Position numbers and translations under genes: made by a program | NCBI GenBank assembly: GCA_022822135.1 | Contig: JAJECH010000025.1 | Span: 124,001-188,000, forward strand | Length of the DNA stretch: 64,000 nt | Direction: 5' to 3' | Source of the DNA: Pseudomonadales bacterium | Lineage (GTDB): Bacteria > Pseudomonadota > Gammaproteobacteria > Pseudomonadales > Azotimanducaceae | Shown here: positions 55,534 to 64,000 of the stretch, piece after piece | Layout: each line of letters starts with the position of its first letter | How positions within the stretch are numbered: the first letter of the stretch is position 1 | Notes under the pieces: model-generated | The model's database searches: none | What the model was told of the DNA's origin: nothing | Seen by the model: only the letters and a program-made list of their open reading frames with translations

Positions 55534-55785
55534 TTACCAGCAGCAACAAAGCCCCGCTGAGATGGCTTCGAGTTGCTCTTCCGTGATATTCGGATCCGGG
55601 GGAAGAGCTAGATGCACGGTCTGCATGTCGCTCTCGTGAATCTTGATCGTCATCGACTCAGGAATCGTGATACCCAATTCCTGACTGATAGTCGTTTTCG
55701 GATCGGAAAGAAGCTGCTGTCGAAAATCGGTATCCAACGCCGATTTTTCGACAATTTGCTTCAACATGTCGTCGCCACTTTGCAT
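55534..55785 (-). CDS. NHLP-type RiPP precursor with core LCCCW
   Basis: 83 aa. The ATG at 55785 has a strong AGGAG ribosome site; an upstream in-frame ATG (55866) gives 27 extra residues that fit no leader. Residues 1-78 are an NHLP leader (FRQQLLSDPKTTISQELGI, MQTVHLALPP, ITEEQLEAISAG). The likely C39 cut follows Gly78, leaving only LCCCW. Three consecutive Cys suit the YcaO enzyme, and the terminal Trp suits the divergent halogenase. It is the only convincing free precursor in the cluster and lies opposite to the modification genes. Five residues is a very short core. Confidence 0.93.
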   Translation of the reverse strand: MQSGDDMLKQIVEKSALDTDFRQQLLSDPKTTISQELGITIPESMTIKIHESDMQTVHLALPPDPNITEEQLEAISAGLCCCW

Positions 55786-56198
55786 CTTGATCTCCTCTTT
55801 AACCACAAACCGTCCGTCCAAAGCCACTTGGTCGAACTTGCATCCTGTAGTAGCGTAAACTACCACCGAACGTAAAGTTTACACCAAATTAGGAGATTTT
55901 CTACGTTTTAACGACTCAAAAAAGTAATCGACCGAGTACCGAATTTGACGTCGCTTCGCGCCAAGACACTTTCTTATATACGACAAAACATAGAGCGCGT
56001 ACACAGGAAGGAATCTCTTGGCTCAAGTTCGGAAATCAGTCTCTCTGCTGAGGAATTACGTACATAATGCACGGAGTGTCGTATAAAGTTCAGCATTGCA
56101 TTTAGTCCGTCGAAAGGGCGATCGCAATTCCCACGGATTTCGCGTGACGCGCAAAATCGAATAGGGTTTACTGGAGCCACCCGTGCAAGTTTCTCAAG
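55786..56198. other. Divergent regulatory region precursor / halogenase
   Basis: 413 bp. It must carry promoters for the precursor (minus) and the halogenase (plus). A minus-strand ORF at 55974-56207 has no recognisable domain and is not called. Confidence 0.55.
55855..55882. promoter_or_regulatory. Inverted GTAAAC repeat upstream of the precursor
   Basis: GTAAAC (55855-55860) and its complement GTTTAC (55877-55882), with a third GTAAA at 55872, lie about 70-95 bp before the precursor start. The spacing could suit a regulator site near the promoter. Evidence is weak, since the repeats are short. Confidence 0.25.
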
Positions 56199-57473
56199 AT
56201 GTTTCAACCAGGTAGAGCTTCTTTAGAGAGGATCGCTGTCGTTGGACGCGGGACCGCTGGATCCCTCGCTGCTGCCAGCATTGCACGCGCACTCCCAGAT
56301 CACGAATACGAGCTACATCACATTTATGACTCCCGGATCCCGGTCATTGGGGTCGGTGAAGGTAGTTGGCCGAGTTTAGTTTCGCAACTCCATGAATTGA
56401 CCGATTTGCCTCATGAGACGATCCAACGGCGCCTGAACGGGACTCGAAAGTACGGCGTTTCATTCGAGGATTGGGGTCGTCGCAATCAACATTTCATTCA
56501 CTTTTTCACCCCGCCACAAGTGTCATATGCCTATCACCTATCGGCTGACTTACTGGCGGGCATACTCGAAGAGGCAACAAAAGCACAACACATCGATGCC
56601 AATGTACTAAGAATTAGGAGAGTTGATGACGGCGCCGTAATTGATTTCGATGGACGATCATCTGAGCGTTATGACCTAGTGTTCGACGCTCGCGGTTTTC
56701 CGAAGGAAGTCGTACCGGAACAGCATATCGATATTTCCTTCATACCTACCAATACGGCGGTCATTCGACGCTGTCCAGCGATTATCGAACCGCAACACGA
56801 CGGGCCGGTAGTTGAACACACCTACACACGAGCCGTTGCCCGACCTCACGGTTGGGTATTCGTGATCCCTCTAACTGCACATACTTCCTATGGTTACATT
56901 TTCAATCGTGACATAACGAGCCTCACTGACGTTGAATCGGATTTCGATTCATTTCTTTCGGCCGATCAGGTGTCAGAGTTCGAACAGCGTGCCGTCCTTC
57001 AATTTCCTAATTTCGTACACCGCCAGATGTACGACGGCGTTATCGCACGCGTAGGGAACGCCGCAGCTTTTATGGAACCTTTAGAAGCGACCGCCATCGT
57101 ATCCGCACAGATGCAGATCGGAATGGTTTTACAAATGAGGATCAATCGTTCGATCGATCTCTTGGAAAAAGACACTCCCGTGGTTAATCGATTTCTTGTT
57201 AATAACGTGCTTACCTATGGATTGTTTGTCGGATGGCACTACAGTTGCGGGTCCACGTACGACAGCGAGTTCTGGAGAAAAGCGCGTGACAACTATTGGC
57301 CGACTCACAAGGATGTAGCGAATCCAAGAAGGGTTGATTGTTCCGCTCTTGAGAAATTCGACGCCTTACTTAAGTTGCTAAAGCAGCCAGTTATCGACAA
57401 AGAAGATTGGGGTCAAAACGCACCGCTTCCACTTAGCAGCTATGCCCAGATTTCTGAAGGGCTCGGCGTTTAG
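56199..57473 (+). CDS. Flavin-dependent tryptophan-halogenase-like enzyme
   Basis: 424 aa. FAD motif VVGRGTAG (14-21), GVGEGSWPSL (51-60), candidate catalytic Lys84 in NGTRKYGVSFEDW, a variant of the WxWxIP motif (GWVFVIPL, 218-225), and GNAAAFMEPLEATAI near the C-terminus. These are features of flavin-dependent halogenases, though the protein is shorter than free-Trp halogenases (about 500-540 aa). Some relatives act on Trp within peptides. The neighbouring divergent precursor ends in Trp, so halogenation of the core is a strong guess. Oxygenase activity without halide cannot be excluded. No flavin reductase gene is nearby. Confidence 0.87.
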   Translation: MFQPGRASLERIAVVGRGTAGSLAAASIARALPDHEYELHHIYDSRIPVIGVGEGSWPSLVSQLHELTDLPHETIQRRLNGTRKYGVSFEDWGRRNQHFIHFFTPPQVSYAYHLSADLLAGILEEATKAQHIDANVLRIRRVDDGAVIDFDGRSSERYDLVFDARGFPKEVVPEQHIDISFIPTNTAVIRRCPAIIEPQHDGPVVEHTYTRAVARPHGWVFVIPLTAHTSYGYIFNRDITSLTDVESDFDSFLSADQVSEFEQRAVLQFPNFVHRQMYDGVIARVGNAAAFMEPLEATAIVSAQMQIGMVLQMRINRSIDLLEKDTPVVNRFLVNNVLTYGLFVGWHYSCGSTYDSEFWRKARDNYWPTHKDVANPRRVDCSALEKFDALLKLLKQPVIDKEDWGQNAPLPLSSYAQISEGLGV

Positions 57474-57618
57474 TCAGCCTGCCTTAGTTCTGGAACTAAG
57501 CCACTAATATGACGAATTTCGGCGATTTGAAGCCGATTCAGGAGGTAGAACTTTCAACCTATGAGAATCGAATCTCTCGCTTGTCCAGGTTTCTCCATAC
57601 CCGTTCTTCACAAATCCT

Positions 57619-58455
57619 TCACTCAATCCTAGACATACGCACCATCTCGGTTTCGAAGGATTCTTCAGGGTTCTGCACGATCAATCTTCCCAATGCTTCG
57701 CCAGGCAGCTTGTATGCGATACACTCGCGCATCCGCTGCAATTCCCTGTAGGGTTTAACTTCGCGATTTTCATACTCTTGTAAGGCTTTTTCCATTTCAA
57801 CGTGTTCTTCGTCAGATAAGAGGTCAATCTGTCTTTCAGAAAGCAATTCACTCAAAAGCTTCGAGAACATTTCGACCTTAATCTTCCCATCGACACAATT
57901 AGCGAAATCCCGACTCGTCAATGAAGTTTCTTCATCAAAGAGTTGCGCCTCTGCGAAACGAGCGAGTCCTTGAATTTCAATCTTCCGAAATGCCACCGAA
58001 TCATTCTCTTGTAACACGCGGACGAACGAATAGCCTTCGAAATTGTTGAACTTTGGTTCCTCGTCCTCGCGACTGCGTTCCTCATACGAATCCATGTCGA
58101 TCTGCAGTACATGGATGCCATTCGACGCTAAGACCTCAGCGTTAAAGTACACAAATTGAGTTCGTGAGGACCTTACATTTGAGAGGTTAGAACTTGAACT
58201 ATCCAGGTTAGGATCAACTTCAAGTCTAAATGCCAGCTTGTCGTTTTCAAGCAATGAGACGTCCACTTTCATCGGTGGTTCTTCCAAACCTTCACTCACG
58301 TGCCAAGACCCTTGTAGTTTTTCATGAAGCGGACTCTGTTCCCATGGGAGTGGGTGTTCAAAGTTTGAGCATCCCGCGCTCATCCCGATCGTTAAAAACA
58401 CATACACGATCAATCGCGTTAGCGTCATATCCAGTTTTCTATCTACCCGCTTCAT
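57619..58455 (-). CDS. Putative lipoprotein of unknown function
   Basis: 278 aa from the ATG at 58455 (MKRVDRKLDM; 58548 would add 31 atypical residues). Signal segment LIVYVFLTIGMSAGC with a lipobox-like SAGC (Cys29; the -3 Ser is unusual). The rest is acidic, with a long helical C-terminal part (SDEEHVEMEKALQEYENREV). No family recognised. Convergent with the halogenase gene; a link to the RiPP cluster (for example immunity) is possible but not supported. Confidence 0.65.
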   Translation of the reverse strand: MKRVDRKLDMTLTRLIVYVFLTIGMSAGCSNFEHPLPWEQSPLHEKLQGSWHVSEGLEEPPMKVDVSLLENDKLAFRLEVDPNLDSSSSNLSNVRSSRTQFVYFNAEVLASNGIHVLQIDMDSYEERSREDEEPKFNNFEGYSFVRVLQENDSVAFRKIEIQGLARFAEAQLFDEETSLTSRDFANCVDGKIKVEMFSKLLSELLSERQIDLLSDEEHVEMEKALQEYENREVKPYRELQRMRECIAYKLPGEALGRLIVQNPEESFETEMVRMSRIE

Positions 58456-58734
58456 GCGGTTTCTACGTCCTCTGAAATCAATATTCGTGCTTTCAAGAGC
58501 ATCCAAGCTACATCTCAAATGTTTTTGATCTTCGAATACTCTGTCCAAGAGCGGGTGTCCGTATTCTGTATAGGCGACTGCTGAACATTAGAGTTCGTTC
58601 AACACTAGTTCTGACAGCAACCGCCAGCAATCATCCTACACCTCGAGCCTTCTCGACTCGCTAAATACAACCAGTTCCTCCGAGAATGCGAGATGTCGTG
58701 GATATGCTTGCACTCGCAACGCTTGGAAGGAACC

Positions 58735-59463
58735 ATGAAAGAAGACCACGTCGACATACAAACCAAAGACGGTGCGATGAACACCTTCATCACGAGACCT
58801 GATGAAGGCGGACCATTCCCCGCGGTCATCTTTTACATGGATGCGCCTGGAAAGCGTGAGGAATTGCATGACATGGCGCGACGAATCGCCACCGTCGGGT
58901 ATTACGTCATGCTCCCCAACCTCTATTACCGTGACGTCCGCGAATTTCACCTCGGTATGCCTGATGCGACCCGCGAACGCATGATGGAGTTGATGGGCAA
59001 CCTGTCCAATGCGATGGTATGCGAGGACACGCAAGTGATGTTCGATTACATGGCAAATGAACAGGACGCTAGCGATGGCCCTGTAGGTATTACCGGCTAT
59101 TGCATGAGCGGTCCCTTTGTCTTCGCCGCAGCCGCCGCATTTCCTGAGCGGATCAAGGCAGCCGCATCCGTGCACGGCGTGAAGCTATACACCGAAGATG
59201 CTGACTCACCACACTTGACAGCGGAGAAAATCCAGGGCGAGATGTACTTCGCATGTGCTGAGCTCGATCAACTGGCGCCACCATCGATGATCAACCCATT
59301 AGATGAGCATTTGAAGTCAACCGGTATCAACTATCGGATTGAGTGGTATCCCGCAGCGCAACACGGCTTCGTTTTCCCGCAGCGGGATGAGATGTTTTCA
59401 AAAGAGTCCGCGGAAAGGCATTGGTCTCGACTATTTGCGATGTTCGACAGAAACCTGCACTAA
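58735..59463 (+). CDS. Dienelactone hydrolase family protein
   Basis: 242 aa from the ATG at 58735 with a GGAAG ribosome site (58693 would add 14 residues). Alpha/beta hydrolase with the Cys-Asp-His triad: Cys123 in GYCMSG, Asp178 in AELDQLAP, His210 in AAQHGF. Members hydrolyse dienelactone or related esters. Substrate unknown. Precedes the peptide ABC genes. Confidence 0.9.
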   Translation: MKEDHVDIQTKDGAMNTFITRPDEGGPFPAVIFYMDAPGKREELHDMARRIATVGYYVMLPNLYYRDVREFHLGMPDATRERMMELMGNLSNAMVCEDTQVMFDYMANEQDASDGPVGITGYCMSGPFVFAAAAAFPERIKAAASVHGVKLYTEDADSPHLTAEKIQGEMYFACAELDQLAPPSMINPLDEHLKSTGINYRIEWYPAAQHGFVFPQRDEMFSKESAERHWSRLFAMFDRNLH

Positions 59464-59548
59464 TGCAAAATAGCGCCTTTGGTATTCCTCGCGCACCATA
59501 CTAAACTGAGTGCGCGCACGCTGCAACGAATCTTGAGGGACTATTAGG

Positions 59549-61156
59549 TTGGGAGCGATACTCGAAGTCGAAGATCTACGCGTCAATTTCGGCGAGAACG
59601 AAGCTGTTCGCGGTGTGTCTTTCGACATCCAGCAAGGCGAGACGGTTGCACTAGTTGGCGAATCTGGTTCCGGGAAATCAGTGACCGCACTTTCCGTGTT
59701 GCAGTTGCTGCCGTATCCACAGGCGAATCACCCAACTGGTAGTATCAAAGTTGACGGCACCGAAGTAATGGGGGCGCCGAACACGACCATGCTTGACATT
59801 CGCGGTGTCAAGGTCAGCATGATCTTTCAGGAGCCTATGACTTCACTCAATCCGCTCCACAAGATCTCGAAGCAAGTTGGCGAATCTCTCATCGTGCATC
59901 GAGGTATGACCAAGAATGACGCTCGAACTCGCACGCTTGAACTGCTGGAGCTCGTAGGACTTCAGAACCCGGAGTCGCGCCTGAACTCATACCCTCACGA
60001 ACTCTCAGGTGGACAACGCCAACGGGTCATGATCGCGATGGCGCTCGCGAACGAACCACAACTTTTGATTGCCGACGAGCCTACCACCGCTCTCGATGTG
60101 ACCATTCAAGCGCAGATCCTTAAGTTGCTACAGGATCTTCAAGATCAGCTAAATATGGCCATCCTGCTCATTACCCACGATCTGGGAATCGTGCGCCATA
60201 CCGCCAACCGAGTCTGCGTTATGAACAACGGAGAAATCGTGGAACGTGGTCCGAACGAGGAGATTTTTGGGCGGCCTAAGCACCCCTACACACAGCACCT
60301 ACTCGCTGCGGAACCATCCGGTGACCCTGTTGAGTCGAATACCAGCGCACCAGTTGTCACGGACGCCAAGCAGTTCACCGTTAAGTACGCGTTAGGAAAG
60401 GGTTGGCTAGGGAAGAGCAAGTTTTTCACAGCTGTCGACGACGTCGAGGTCGTTGTCCGCGCTGGTCAAACTGTCGGCGTGGTTGGTGAATCCGGTTCAG
60501 GGAAAACCACACTTGGACTCGCAATGCTGCGCTTGTTACCAAGTGAGGGTGGCCTTACCTTCAATGGCATCGATTTACAGGGTCTGAAACGCAAGGAACT
60601 CACGAAACTGCGACGCGATATGCAAATCGTCTTCCAAGATCCATACGGCAGTCTTTCGCCTCGCATGTCCGTTCAGAACATCATAGAGGAAGGTCTAGGC
60701 GTTCACCACCCTGACATGTCGAAGTCAGAGCGGCGCGAACGCGTTGCGGAGGTTATGACAGAAGTCGATCTCGATCCAGACATGATGATCCGCTACCCAC
60801 ATGAGTTTTCCGGTGGCCAACGGCAGAGGATTTCAATCGCACGCGCGATGGTTCTGAAACCTAAGTTCGTAGTTCTCGATGAGCCGACTTCTGCGTTGGA
60901 CATGTCGGTCCAAGCCCAAATCGTCGACCTGCTACGAAAGTTGCAGCGCGATCACGATCTGGCTTATATGTTCGTCAGTCACGACCTAAAGGTCGTTCGT
61001 GCTCTTGCGAATTGGGTCATCGTGATGAGGGATGGTGTGATCGTCGAACAAGGGGATTCCAAGAAAATCTTCGAAGAACCGGAGACTGAATACACTCACG
61101 CATTGTTAGACGCCGCACTCGACATGAAAGCAGACGAAGTGGTTGTGCGTCAGTAG
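59549..61156 (+). CDS. Peptide ABC transporter ATPase, fused double cassette (YejF/DppDF-like)
   Basis: 535 aa from TTG, with GAGGGA upstream. Two complete ATPase cassettes: [27 protein letters not shown] and [10 protein letters not shown] in the first; [29 protein letters not shown] and [11 protein letters not shown] in the second. Each is followed by an oligopeptide/dipeptide-type C-terminal motif (for example [10 protein letters not shown]). Powers peptide uptake; the binding protein at the right end of the window is a likely partner. Permeases are not inside the window. Confidence 0.94.
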   Translation: MGAILEVEDLRVNFGENEAVRGVSFDIQQGETVALVGESGSGKSVTALSVLQLLPYPQANHPTGSIKVDGTEVMGAPNTTMLDIRGVKVSMIFQEPMTSLNPLHKISKQVGESLIVHRGMTKNDARTRTLELLELVGLQNPESRLNSYPHELSGGQRQRVMIAMALANEPQLLIADEPTTALDVTIQAQILKLLQDLQDQLNMAILLITHDLGIVRHTANRVCVMNNGEIVERGPNEEIFGRPKHPYTQHLLAAEPSGDPVESNTSAPVVTDAKQFTVKYALGKGWLGKSKFFTAVDDVEVVVRAGQTVGVVGESGSGKTTLGLAMLRLLPSEGGLTFNGIDLQGLKRKELTKLRRDMQIVFQDPYGSLSPRMSVQNIIEEGLGVHHPDMSKSERRERVAEVMTEVDLDPDMMIRYPHEFSGGQRQRISIARAMVLKPKFVVLDEPTSALDMSVQAQIVDLLRKLQRDHDLAYMFVSHDLKVVRALANWVIVMRDGVIVEQGDSKKIFEEPETEYTHALLDAALDMKADEVVVRQ

Positions 61157-61176
61157 TTGACCTACTGTAGTAGGTA

Positions 61177-62241
61177 CTAACTCGAATATTTGGCGATCAT
61201 CGAGTCCGCCATCCCAGCAGCTTTCGCTGCGTCTAATAATTCTGCCCAGGTCCGATCATCGAGCGGAATGCCTTCGACCGCACGTTCTGCCAACGTTTCT
61301 CTCTCTGGTTCACCCGGGATACGTACACGATCAGCTCCTCTTGCTGGCTGTGTATCGTGCAAATAGTCCACCACCGCACTAATCTCGTGTTGAAATCGCT
61401 CCGAACCGCCAAATACCTCCGGATTCAGAATCATCATCAGCATGTTATTGATGACGGTCCCATTCCGTTCGTGTTCGGGTTGCATGGTCCATTCGCCTAC
61501 GAGTGCACCGCCGAAAAGCTCACACATAAGCGCTAGACCGTAGCCCTTATACAACCCGAATGGTTGAACCGCGCCGCCTGGTTGGGAGAACATCACATTC
61601 GGATCATTGGTCGGGAGACCATCGTGGTCAACCAACGCACCATCTCGAATCGTCTTGCCCGCGTTGTACGCGACCTTTACCTTGCCGAATGCGATGAAGC
61701 TGGTTGCCATATCCAAGACGATCGGTGGTTCATTATTACGAGGTGCAACAGCACAGAACGGATTGGTTTGAAGACGACGTTCTGCACCGTTATATGGGGC
61801 GACTAACGGTTCGTGGCCAACTACATTCACGAAGTGAACCGAGACCATATTAGCTTCCGCGCACATTTCTCCGTACGAGCCGATTCGTCCAAGATGATGT
61901 GCATTTCGCAACCCAACGCACGCGATGCCGTTTTCTTGTGCTCGTTTGATGCCGACCATGGTGGCCTCTTTACCAACCACTTGCCCAAATCCAGTACAAC
62001 CATCGATCAATATCACGCCGCCAGCGTCTTTCACAACCTCGATGTGAGCTTTTGGATCTAAGAAGCCACGCTTAATGTTGCCTACGTACGATGGAGCCAT
62101 GACCACGCCATGTGAATCGTGTCCCTTCAGGTTTGCAAGAACAAGATGCTCCGCAGTCTGGACTGCGTCAGCTCGATCTGCACCCGCAGCTACGAATAAA
62201 TCCGATGTAAAAAGCTCCAAAGTCTCGGCGGCGATTCTCAT
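61177..62241 (-). CDS. Malate/L-lactate dehydrogenase (Ldh2/YiaK) family oxidoreductase
   Basis: 354 aa from the ATG at 62241 (62250 adds three residues). Family motifs: LKGHDSHGVVMAP, NAHHLGRIGSYGEM, the TNPFCAVAP stretch, VLDMATSFIAFGKV and GLYKGYGLALMCELFGGAL. These NAD(P)H enzymes reduce 2-oxo acids or related imines. Specific substrate cannot be read. It is convergent with the ATPase gene and divergent from the binding-protein gene. Confidence 0.9.
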   Translation of the reverse strand: MRIAAETLELFTSDLFVAAGADRADAVQTAEHLVLANLKGHDSHGVVMAPSYVGNIKRGFLDPKAHIEVVKDAGGVILIDGCTGFGQVVGKEATMVGIKRAQENGIACVGLRNAHHLGRIGSYGEMCAEANMVSVHFVNVVGHEPLVAPYNGAERRLQTNPFCAVAPRNNEPPIVLDMATSFIAFGKVKVAYNAGKTIRDGALVDHDGLPTNDPNVMFSQPGGAVQPFGLYKGYGLALMCELFGGALVGEWTMQPEHERNGTVINNMLMMILNPEVFGGSERFQHEISAVVDYLHDTQPARGADRVRIPGEPERETLAERAVEGIPLDDRTWAELLDAAKAAGMADSMIAKYSS

Positions 62242-62399
62242 AGTAAACACTGTTCAGAACTGAGGCGGCGGAAATTATCGTGACCGATTTACGTGCTTTA
62301 AACCGCATTGAAGCCGCGCAAATTGACCTTGCGAGGGCTACTCACCCATGCTGGTAACATGACCACGTTACACATGTACGTCTCGCGAAGGGGAGTTCC

Positions 62400-64000
62400 T
62401 TGCGCGAAAGCACTAGAAAATCAAGTAGATATATTGTTGTTGCCCTACTAACAATTCTTGTTGGCGGGCATGCTTCCGCCGAGGAAGAAGAAGAATGGCC
62501 TGAGGAGTGGTATCAGCCATTCAAAACAGCGTCACAAATTGGCTTAACCAATTTCAGCGATAGCCCAATACTCCACTCTGGAAAAATCGAACACCCGCAC
62601 TTCCAGAATCTACCGCCAGTCGAGCAACGCCTACCGAAAGACCCAATCGTCGTATACCCGCTCAAGGAAACAGGACACCATGGCGGGACCGCACGTCTAA
62701 CGAATCACGATCTTTGGCAGTTTTTTAACTGGGAAGCGGCGTTCACGATTTCCGCCGACATGCGAACATTCTTCCCTAACTTAGCGGAGTGGTTCGAGCT
62801 TAGTGAAGATGGTCTAAGTCTCACCATCAAGCTTCGGGAAGGATTACGGTGGTCAGATGGCGAACCACTAACAAGCCACGATTTCGCATTCACATTCAAC
62901 GATCTGTGGAATAACGATGAATATTCACCGGAAGCGTACAAGATCGTTGACGGTTCTAGGGTTGTGGTCGTTGACGACCTTCTATTTCGCTACGACTTTC
63001 CTACGCCACGGCCGTTATTTATCAATTTTGTAGCGCAGTATGGCGATTTCATGATCGACCCGTCTCACTACATGAAGCGTTTTCATCCCTACTACACCAC
63101 GGAAGAAGAACTCGATCAACGGATCAAGGATTACGAAGCGCTGAATTGGACACAACTGGTCAACGATATTCGTCGTGAGGGATCAGACGACAGCGTTGAG
63201 GTGCCAACCCTACGTGCGTTCAAGTTGGTCGAACGTTCGTCCATGAAACGCAAATACATCCGCAATCCCTATTACCCGAAAGTAGATCCAGAAGGTCGTC
63301 AGCTACCGTACATCGACCAGATCAATATGGAAACGGTTGAAAACGCCGAAATCATGGCTGCCATGGCGTCTACTGCACAGGTGGACTTCGCAGCATTTGC
63401 ACTCAGAACACAGGACATTCCGCTCTTGAAGCTAGGAGAACGCAATGGCGCTATCAAAGTGCACATATGGCAGCGCCTCCACTCGAGCGATGTTGCGATT
63501 CAACCAAATTACAACTACGAAGACGAGAGATACCAAGAGCTCTATTGGGATATTCGCTTTCGTGCCGCACTTTCTCATGCGATCAACCGCGACGAGCTAA
63601 ACCAGATCATCTACTTCGGTCGCGGCTTCCCGCGTCAAGTCACCGTACATCCAACCAGCTCGTTCTACAAGGAAGAGTGGGAGAAAAGGTATCTCGAATA
63701 TCGACCTGAATACTCAAATGAGCTACTTGATGAGATCGGTCTCATTGATGTTGACGGCGATGGCTACCGCGAGTTCGCGGACGGATCACGTCTCACTATC
63801 ACGCTGGAGTTTTACGACTTCGAGACCCCCAAAGGAATTACGATGGAACTCGTTCAGGAGTATTGGCGGCAGATTGGAATTGATTTGAGACTAAAGCTAG
63901 TTGACGGTAACTTGCAGCGTGAGCGCGCCGTTGCTGGCGAGATGCAGATGACCCTCTGGCATGCGGACCGCGTAACCGATGTGCTGTTTCCATTGTTCCC
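62400..64000 (+). CDS. Peptide ABC transporter substrate-binding protein (partial, runs off the window)
   Basis: Open from a TTG at 62400 (ribosome site GAAGGGGAG) to the window end, 533 codons so far without stop. Signal peptide: RYIVVALLTILVGGHASA, cut near residue 27. The mature part is a family 5 solute-binding protein: RWSDGEPLTSHDFAFTFNDL, RFRAALSHAINRDELNQIIY and WRQIGIDLRLKLVDG. It is of the large subtype, like those for longer peptides. Probably works with the double-cassette ATPase. 3' end not visible. Confidence 0.88.
   Translation, partial: MRESTRKSSRYIVVALLTILVGGHASAEEEEEWPEEWYQPFKTASQIGLTNFSDSPILHSGKIEHPHFQNLPPVEQRLPKDPIVVYPLKETGHHGGTARLTNHDLWQFFNWEAAFTISADMRTFFPNLAEWFELSEDGLSLTIKLREGLRWSDGEPLTSHDFAFTFNDLWNNDEYSPEAYKIVDGSRVVVVDDLLFRYDFPTPRPLFINFVAQYGDFMIDPSHYMKRFHPYYTTEEELDQRIKDYEALNWTQLVNDIRREGSDDSVEVPTLRAFKLVERSSMKRKYIRNPYYPKVDPEGRQLPYIDQINMETVENAEIMAAMASTAQVDFAAFALRTQDIPLLKLGERNGAIKVHIWQRLHSSDVAIQPNYNYEDERYQELYWDIRFRAALSHAINRDELNQIIYFGRGFPRQVTVHPTSSFYKEEWEKRYLEYRPEYSNELLDEIGLIDVDGDGYREFADGSRLTITLEFYDFETPKGITMELVQEYWRQIGIDLRLKLVDGNLQRERAVAGEMQMTLWHADRVTDVLFPLF

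Noticed and set aside
55974-56207. Minus-strand ORF of 77 codons before the halogenase
   Set aside because: No recognisable family; it overlaps the halogenase start and the likely promoter.
1-64000. CRISPR arrays, insertion sequences, integrases and phage genes
   Set aside because: No direct-repeat arrays, transposase or integrase motifs were found; the RiPP cluster carries no mobility gene at its edges.

Overview
The window is a chromosomal segment of a Gram-negative bacterium, most likely a gammaproteobacterium. The evidence is gene order: mreBCD-maf-yhdP-tldD, yrbG-kdsC-lptC-lptA-lptB-rpoN-hpf-ptsN-rapZ-ptsO and ibaG-murA-hisD all follow the classic gammaproteobacterial layout. Several neighbours usual in enterics are missing at their expected places: rng after maf, kdsD before kdsC, mla before ibaG, hisG before hisD, and cysC after cysN. 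A single-chain glycyl-tRNA synthetase and a complete gatCAB operon set it apart from enterics. I cannot name the genus.

Layout. 0-5 kb: rpoD, a bidirectional terminator, a tRNA-Ile(CAU) gene split by a 263-nt group I intron, glycyl-tRNA synthetase, rmuC. 5-13 kb: a DUF1499 membrane protein, a small phosphoesterase, an SCP2-type thiolase with its OB-fold partner, a beta-lactamase-fold hydrolase, a thioredoxin-reductase-like ferredoxin-NADP reductase, and cysDN. 13-26 kb: gatCAB, then mreBCD-maf-yhdP-tldD-tldE. 26-33 kb (minus strand): the rpoN/PTS-Ntr/LPS-transport cluster. 33-40 kb: ibaG, murA, hisD, zapE, a PQQ-type quinoprotein with an N-terminal haem motif, and fur.

40.5-57.5 kb is the striking part: a RiPP (ribosomally made, modified peptide) gene cluster of the nitrile-hydratase-leader-peptide (NHLP) type. 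It encodes a shortened HlyD-like adaptor, two NHLM-type ABC exporters (the first with a C39 peptidase), an NHLP leader fused to an alpha/alpha-toroid (terpene-cyclase-like) domain, an AlkB-like di-iron membrane monooxygenase fused to a degenerate GlnE-like domain, a fused ThiF-like/YcaO cyclodehydratase, an unrecognised 372-aa protein, a Rieske oxygenase, and a flavin-dependent tryptophan-halogenase-like protein. On the opposite strand lies an 83-aa precursor. Its NHLP leader ends in Ala-Gly and is followed by only five residues, LCCCW.

The pieces fit one model: YcaO heterocyclises the three adjacent cysteines, the halogenase acts on the terminal tryptophan, one or both oxygenases add further oxidation, the C39 exporter cuts after Ala-Gly, and the product is secreted. 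No canonical azoline dehydrogenase is visible. This is inference from families and context; nothing here proves the product.

57.5-64 kb: a putative lipoprotein, a dienelactone hydrolase, a fused double-cassette peptide ABC ATPase, an Ldh-family oxidoreductase, and the start of a large peptide-binding protein that runs off the window.
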